From contig URTW01000063.1 in assembly GCA_900550815.1 (NCBI GenBank), forward strand, positions 1-10,070: a DNA stretch of 10,070 nt. The letters run 5' to 3'. Made by a program: the position numbers and the translations under genes. A model generated the notes under the pieces. The model did not search any database, was not told the origin of the DNA, and saw only the letters and a list, made by a program, of their open reading frames with translations. Position 1 is the stretch's first letter. Every line of letters begins with the position of its first letter. Positions 6,315-10,070 of this stretch are shown in pieces. This DNA is from an uncultured Collinsella sp. (lineage in GTDB: Bacteria; Actinomycetota; Coriobacteriia; Coriobacteriales; Coriobacteriaceae).

Positions 6315-8981
6315 ATGACACCTCTCGCAAAACGTCTCCCGCGCGAGCTGCGCCGCAATATCGGCAAGTACCTGGGCATCTTTTTGCTTATGTGCGGAAG
6401 CATCGCTCTCACCTCGGGCTTTTTGCTCGCAGCGCATTCCATCGGCTGCCTTATCGACGACATGCGCGATGCGTACGCGATTGAGGACGGCCGCGTGACC
6501 ACTTCCTTCGAGGCCACCAAAGACCAGCTCAAGGCGGCCGAGGATGCAGCCGGCGACGTCGGCGGCGTTACGCTCTACAAGAATTTCTCCATCGACGCCA
6601 TCATCAAAAAGACCGCCGGCGACGACGGCACCAAGCGCACGCTGCGCACCTATGCGCACCGCAGCAAGGTCGATATCGCGTCCTACTGTGAGGGCAAGGA
6701 ACCCAAGGCGGATGACGAGGTGGCCATCGACCGTGTCTTTGCCACCAATAACAACCTGTCCGTGGGCGATAAGGTCGAGCTCGAGGGTCGCGCCTACACC
6801 ATCTGCGGCATCATGACCCAGCCCGATAGCCAGGCGCTGTTCCTCAACAATTCGGACTTTACGGTGAACACCATCACCTATGGCGTGGCCGAGGTCACCG
6901 ACGCCGGCTTTGCCGCGCTCGAGGATGCCGGCGGCGCGCCTGCCTACACCTACTCCTTCACCTTCACCGATCGCGATCTCTCCACCGCAGACCGCATCGA
7001 CGCCGAGCAAGATATGGTCGAGGCGCTGACCGATGCCGATGCGCGCGTGGACGATCTGATCGATGCCGATTCCAATCAGGGCATTGGCTATGCGCGCGAC
7101 GACGTGGACGGCGACTCCATGATGTGGATGACGCTGCTCGACATCATCATCGTGATCATGGCGTTCGTCTTTGTGGTCCTTACCGACGCCACCATCGAGG
7201 AGGAGAGCGCCATCATCGGCACGCTGCTCGCCAGCGGCTATCGTCGACGCGAGATCGTGCTGCACTACCTTGCGCTTCCCGCTATCGTGGGCGTGGTCGC
7301 GGCGCTTTTGGGCACTGCGCTCGGCGTTGTGTTCTTTACCGAGCCCATGCGCAGCCTCTATTACGGTTCGTATAGCCTGCCGCCCTTCCAGATGTACTGG
7401 AGCTGGGAGATCTTTGTGAAGTGCGCCGTGGTTCCCGCCGCCGCGCTCATCCTCATCACGCTGGTGGGCCTGCTTCACAAGATGGGCAAGACGCCGTTGC
7501 AGTTCCTTCGTCACGAGGCGAGCGGCAAATCGGGCACCAAGCGCGGCTTGCAGCTGCCGGAGCGCATGGGTTTTGTCTCGCGCTTCCGCCTGCGCATCTT
7601 CCTGCGCAACCTGGGCAACTTCGCCACGCTCTTCGTGGGCATTGCGTTTGCCTCGCTGCTGCTGCTCTTTGGCCTGGCGATTCTGCCCACGATGACGCAC
7701 TACGCAGACAACCTCGAGACGGGCCTGGTCGCCGAGCACCAGTACACGCTCAAGGCGCCGCTGGAGCTCGAGGGCGCTGCCGAGGAGCGCGAGCAGTGGT
7801 CGGCACTCGAGCGCTTGCAGTCGGTTGACGGCGCGCTGCTTTCCGCCGCTCAGGATGCCGATGACGAGCTTGACGACGCGGCCGCTGCGGCGCAGGCGGC
7901 AGCCGATGCCGCGACCGCATCTCCGTCTGCCGAGAGCCTGACCGCAGCGCAGGATGCGCTTGCCAAGGTCCAGGACAAGAAGGCTGCGCTTTATGCGCGC
8001 CTCGATGACCTTGCCGATGCCCTCGGCTGCAACCGCGACGAGGCCATCGACCTGATCGACAAGGCCTCTAAGATTGACGCTGACAACGACGATATCCACC
8101 CGGTTAACACGACCGATAACGGTGCAGACAAGATTGCGCAGACCGAGAAATATGCCGTTTACCAGCTGCAATACGACCGCGGCGATGGTAATGGCGAGGA
8201 GACGATTTCCGTCTACGGCATCTCGTCCGATTCGCGCTATTGGAAAGACCTCAACGTTGGCGATGGGCGCGTCGTCTTTGGCGGCGGCCTGCTCGACAAG
8301 TTTGGCTGGAGCGAGGGCCAGAAGGTCACGCTCATCGACAAGTACGAGGGGGAGCATTATTCCCTTGAGTACGCGGGCAAGGACTGTGCCTGGGGCTCCA
8401 AGTCGGACATGAATATCTATATGAGTATCGACGACTTTAACGAGCTGTTCGGCAACGACGCCGCCTACTTTAACGGCTATGTGAGCGACGAGAAGCTCGA
8501 CCTCGATGCTCGTTACTTTGCCGGCGACACCACGCCCGACGACATGCGCGCCGTGGGCGACCAGTTCATCGGCATGATGAGCAAAATGATCGGAATGATG
8601 ATCGGGCTCGCGGTGTTTATCTTCCTGCTGTTTATGTACCTGCTGACCAAGGCGGTGATCGTCCACAGCGCCCGTTCGATCAGCTACATGAAAGTCTTTG
8701 GCTATCGCGATAGCGAGATCTCGCATCTGTACATCCGCTCGATCACGCTGTGCGTGGCGGCGTCGCTCGTGCTGAGCCTGCCGGTCATTATTGGCTCGCT
8801 CACGGCCATCTTCCGCTCGATGCTCCTCGCCTACAACGGCAATATCGAGATCTACGTGCCCGCTTGGTCCATGGCGGCGTGCGTGGGCATTGGCTTTGTG
8901 ACCTACCTGGTCGTGGCACTGCTGCACACGCGCTCCATCAAGCGCGTCAGCTTGGCCGAAGCCCTCAAAGTGCAGGAGTAG
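6315..8981 (+). CDS. FtsX-like ABC permease with two large extracytoplasmic domains
   Basis: This 888-residue protein is the membrane part of a MacB/FtsEX-class transporter and carries two FtsX domains in one chain. I count about eight helices: 18-40; a first FtsX domain at about 274-291, 320-341 and 368-387; then 436-457; and a second FtsX domain at about 757-779, 807-828 and 853-871. The first extracytoplasmic domain spans about 41-270. The second spans about 461-755 and contains an alanine-rich, heptad-like insert (about 485-570) that should form a coiled coil. Cytoplasmic loop motifs IGTLLASGYRRREI (301-314) and MKVFGYRDSEISHLY (792-806) are the conserved FtsX coupling segments. ATG 6315 follows AGGCGG (6305-6310), which overlaps the ATPase stop. 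Such proteins export peptides or lipids, or regulate cell-wall enzymes; the sequence does not decide which. The TAG stop (8979-8981) is the first three bases of repeat copy B. Confidence 0.93.
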   Translation: MTPLAKRLPRELRRNIGKYLGIFLLMCGSIALTSGFLLAAHSIGCLIDDMRDAYAIEDGRVTTSFEATKDQLKAAEDAAGDVGGVTLYKNFSIDAIIKKTAGDDGTKRTLRTYAHRSKVDIASYCEGKEPKADDEVAIDRVFATNNNLSVGDKVELEGRAYTICGIMTQPDSQALFLNNSDFTVNTITYGVAEVTDAGFAALEDAGGAPAYTYSFTFTDRDLSTADRIDAEQDMVEALTDADARVDDLIDADSNQGIGYARDDVDGDSMMWMTLLDIIIVIMAFVFVVLTDATIEEESAIIGTLLASGYRRREIVLHYLALPAIVGVVAALLGTALGVVFFTEPMRSLYYGSYSLPPFQMYWSWEIFVKCAVVPAAALILITLVGLLHKMGKTPLQFLRHEASGKSGTKRGLQLPERMGFVSRFRLRIFLRNLGNFATLFVGIAFASLLLLFGLAILPTMTHYADNLETGLVAEHQYTLKAPLELEGAAEEREQWSALERLQSVDGALLSAAQDADDELDDAAAAAQAAADAATASPSAESLTAAQDALAKVQDKKAALYARLDDLADALGCNRDEAIDLIDKASKIDADNDDIHPVNTTDNGADKIAQTEKYAVYQLQYDRGDGNGEETISVYGISSDSRYWKDLNVGDGRVVFGGGLLDKFGWSEGQKVTLIDKYEGEHYSLEYAGKDCAWGSKSDMNIYMSIDDFNELFGNDAAYFNGYVSDEKLDLDARYFAGDTTPDDMRAVGDQFIGMMSKMIGMMIGLAVFIFLLFMYLLTKAVIVHSARSISYMKVFGYRDSEISHLYIRSITLCVAASLVLSLPVIIGSLTAIFRSMLLAYNGNIEIYVPAWSMAACVGIGFVTYLVVALLHTRSIKRVSLAEALKVQE

Positions 8982-9105
8982 CCATCGGGGACAGTCCTTG
9001 CCATTCGTCGGCTCGCCGGCCGGCTGGCAAGGACTGTCCCTAACTGCCGGGCGGCGAAAGAGGGTCCCTTGCGACTGGTCATTTAAGAACATCCTCAATG
9101 ACTAG
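8979..9105. repeat. REPIN/MITE-like element (copy B), shorter relative of the 5341-5501 element
   Basis: It starts TAGCCATCGGGGACAG, matching the TAGTCATTGGGGACAG start of copy A, and ends with CAATGACTAG. The outer ends pair only imperfectly. The 24-bp unit occurs in reverse at 9078-9101 (18 of 24 bases match the perfect direct copies upstream). The central hairpin is better preserved than in copy A, and the 27-base segment found in copy A is absent. The element abuts the permease gene so closely that its first three bases are the stop codon. It is non-coding. Confidence 0.72.
8988..9040 (+). other. Long perfect hairpin in repeat copy B
   Basis: GGGACAGTCCTTGCCA (8988-9003) pairs perfectly over 16 bases with 9025-9040. 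The 21-base loop can itself fold: GTCGGC (9007-9012) with GCCGGC (9019-9024). It begins seven bases after the FtsX stop codon. The following bases are TAACTG rather than a T-run, so it does not look like a standard intrinsic terminator, but it could stabilise the 3' end of the mRNA or block readthrough. Confidence 0.65.
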
Positions 9106-9114
9106 GTGCCGTAC

Positions 9115-9145
9115 TTGACTTTAACTCTGCTTTAACTGGTACCAT
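9115..9145 (+). promoter_or_regulatory. Candidate promoter of the DUF362 gene with an 11-bp-spaced direct repeat
   Basis: TTGACT (9115-9120) resembles a -35 box and TACCAT (9140-9145) a -10 box, but the 19-base spacer is long. Between them, CTTTAACT occurs twice (9119-9126 and 9130-9137), exactly one helical turn apart. That is the layout bound by OmpR/PhoB-type regulators, which often act at promoters with poor spacing. The expected transcript would start near 9152. The repeats are seen; their role is inferred. Confidence 0.4.
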
Positions 9146-9187
9146 CCTCTATGTCTGTAACGCCATATAGACCGAGGGGATAGATCT

Positions 9188-10070
9188 ATGACCGCAACTG
9201 CACCCGCAGCACCCGCTAAGGTGTACTTCACCAACCTGCGCACGCATGCTCGCGAGAGCCAGCTCGACAAGCTCAAGCGCCTCATCCGTCACGCCGGTAT
9301 CGAGCAGATCGACTTTGAGAACAAGTTCGCCGCCATCAAGATTCACTTTGGCGAGCTGGGCAACCTGAGCTTTTTGCGCCCCAACTACGCCCGCGCCGTC
9401 GCGGACGTCGTGAAGGAGCTGGGCGGCAAGCCCTTCCTCACCGACTGCAACACGCTCTATGTCGGTAGCCGCAAAAACGCGCTCGAGCACATCGATACCG
9501 CCTACCAGAACGGCTTTACCCCGTATGCCACGGGTTGCCAGGTCATCATCGCCGACGGCCTCAAGGGCACCGACGAGGCGCTCGTTCCGGTCGAGGGCGG
9601 CGAGTACGTGCACGAGGCCAAGATCGGTCGGGCACTCATGGATGCCGATATTGTGGTCAGCCTCACGCACTTTAAAGGCCATGAGCAGGCCGGCTTTGGC
9701 GGTGCCATGAAGAACCTGGGCATGGGCGGCGGCAGCCGCGCCGGCAAGATGGAGCAGCATGCCGCCGGCAAGCCGAACGTCGCGACCGAGCACTGTATTG
9801 GCTGCCGTGCCTGCGAAAAGGTCTGTGCGCACAGCGCTATCTCGTTTGACGACACCCGTGAGCGCGAGCTCGCCAACGGCAACACCCGTACGGTTCACGT
9901 TGCCGCTATCGGCCAAGATCGCTGCGTGGGCTGCGGTCGCTGCAACGGCGTGTGCAACCAGAACGCCATCACGCCCGGCCCAGACGCAGCGGCCGACGAG
10001 CACACCAGCACGAACGCCCAGTCCACCCCCGCCGACCACAACCACCGACCCCGCAACCACAAAACCCACC
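9188..10070 (+). CDS. DUF362-family 4Fe-4S protein (3' end cut by window edge)
   Basis: This soluble iron-sulfur protein of unknown exact role is open to the window's end (294 codons seen). The N-terminal ~195 residues match the DUF362 style, with the family-like stretches KIHFGELGN (51-59), LTDCNTLYVGSRKNA (84-98) and SLTHFKGHEQAGFGGAMKNLGMG (split here as SLTHFKGHEQ and AGFGGAMKNLGMG, 158-180). Two ferredoxin motifs follow: CIGCRACEKVC (Cys203, 206, 209, 213) and CVGCGRCNGVC (Cys246, 249, 252, 256), each able to hold a 4Fe-4S cluster. The start is supported by GAGGGGA (9174-9180), seven bases before ATG. Related proteins usually continue for roughly another 80-110 residues after the second motif. 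Here the residues from about 271 on are His/Pro/Asn/Thr-rich and unlike the family, probably from unreliable end sequence. It looks monocistronic and unrelated to the exporters. Confidence 0.88.
   Translation, partial: MTATAPAAPAKVYFTNLRTHARESQLDKLKRLIRHAGIEQIDFENKFAAIKIHFGELGNLSFLRPNYARAVADVVKELGGKPFLTDCNTLYVGSRKNALEHIDTAYQNGFTPYATGCQVIIADGLKGTDEALVPVEGGEYVHEAKIGRALMDADIVVSLTHFKGHEQAGFGGAMKNLGMGGGSRAGKMEQHAAGKPNVATEHCIGCRACEKVCAHSAISFDDTRERELANGNTRTVHVAAIGQDRCVGCGRCNGVCNQNAITPGPDAAADEHTSTNAQSTPADHNHRPRNHKTH
9970..10070. other. T-depleted, A/C-rich low-complexity end of the window
   Basis: Only one T (10022) occurs in the last 101 bases. In the last 70 bases 61 are A or C. The shift is abrupt compared with the balanced coding sequence before it. 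The reading frame stays open but the protein becomes low-complexity (many His, Asn, Pro, Thr). A run of sequencing or assembly error at a contig end is the simplest reading; a genuine linker is the alternative. Confidence 0.6.

Noticed and set aside
8988..9040. Rho-independent terminator after the FtsX-like gene.
   Set aside because: The hairpin is strong, but no T-run follows it; it is recorded as a hairpin only.

Overview
The DNA is GC-rich, with strong G/C bias at third codon positions and tightly packed genes. Its intergenic spaces carry a 'TCATTGGGGAC' repeat family. Together with the protein style (acidic, alanine-rich, Gram-positive type exporters), this suggests an actinobacterium of the class Coriobacteriia, most likely Collinsella or a close relative. 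That assignment is inferred from overall look, not from a marker gene.

Layout. (1) Positions 1-1729, minus strand: a two-component system, a DesK/NarX-type sensor kinase followed by a NarL/FixJ-type response regulator. The two genes overlap by 4 bases, and the regulator is cut by the window's left edge. (2) Positions 1730-1926: a divergent control region with a leaderless-type promoter for the kinase, a clear dyad resembling a CRP/FNR-family site, and a ribosome binding site for the next operon. (3) Positions 1927-5254, plus strand: an ABC-2 exporter operon of one ATPase and two permeases. Gene order, protein lengths and the divergent two-component system match the Bacillus subtilis LnrJK-LnrLMN (YfiJKLMN) layout, so the module is probably an envelope-stress or antimicrobial-export system with its own sensor. 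(4) Positions 5255-5580: a gene-free stretch packed with REP-like repeats, including a 161-bp element with perfect 17-bp inverted ends, followed by an AT-rich operator/promoter-like patch. (5) Positions 5581-8981: a second exporter of a different class, a MacB/LolD-type ATPase and an 888-residue FtsX-like permease with two large extracytoplasmic domains. (6) Positions 8982-9187: a second, shorter copy of the repeat element and a candidate promoter. (7) From 9188: a DUF362-family protein with two 4Fe-4S clusters, running off the right edge.

The two exporters are unrelated in mechanism class (ABC-2 versus FtsX/MacB). They may simply be neighbours, but each has a copy of the same repeat element directly after its last gene, and in both cases the element's 'TAG' end supplies the stop codon. 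The last ~100 bases almost lack T and depart from what the DUF362 family would predict, so they may be low-quality contig-end sequence.
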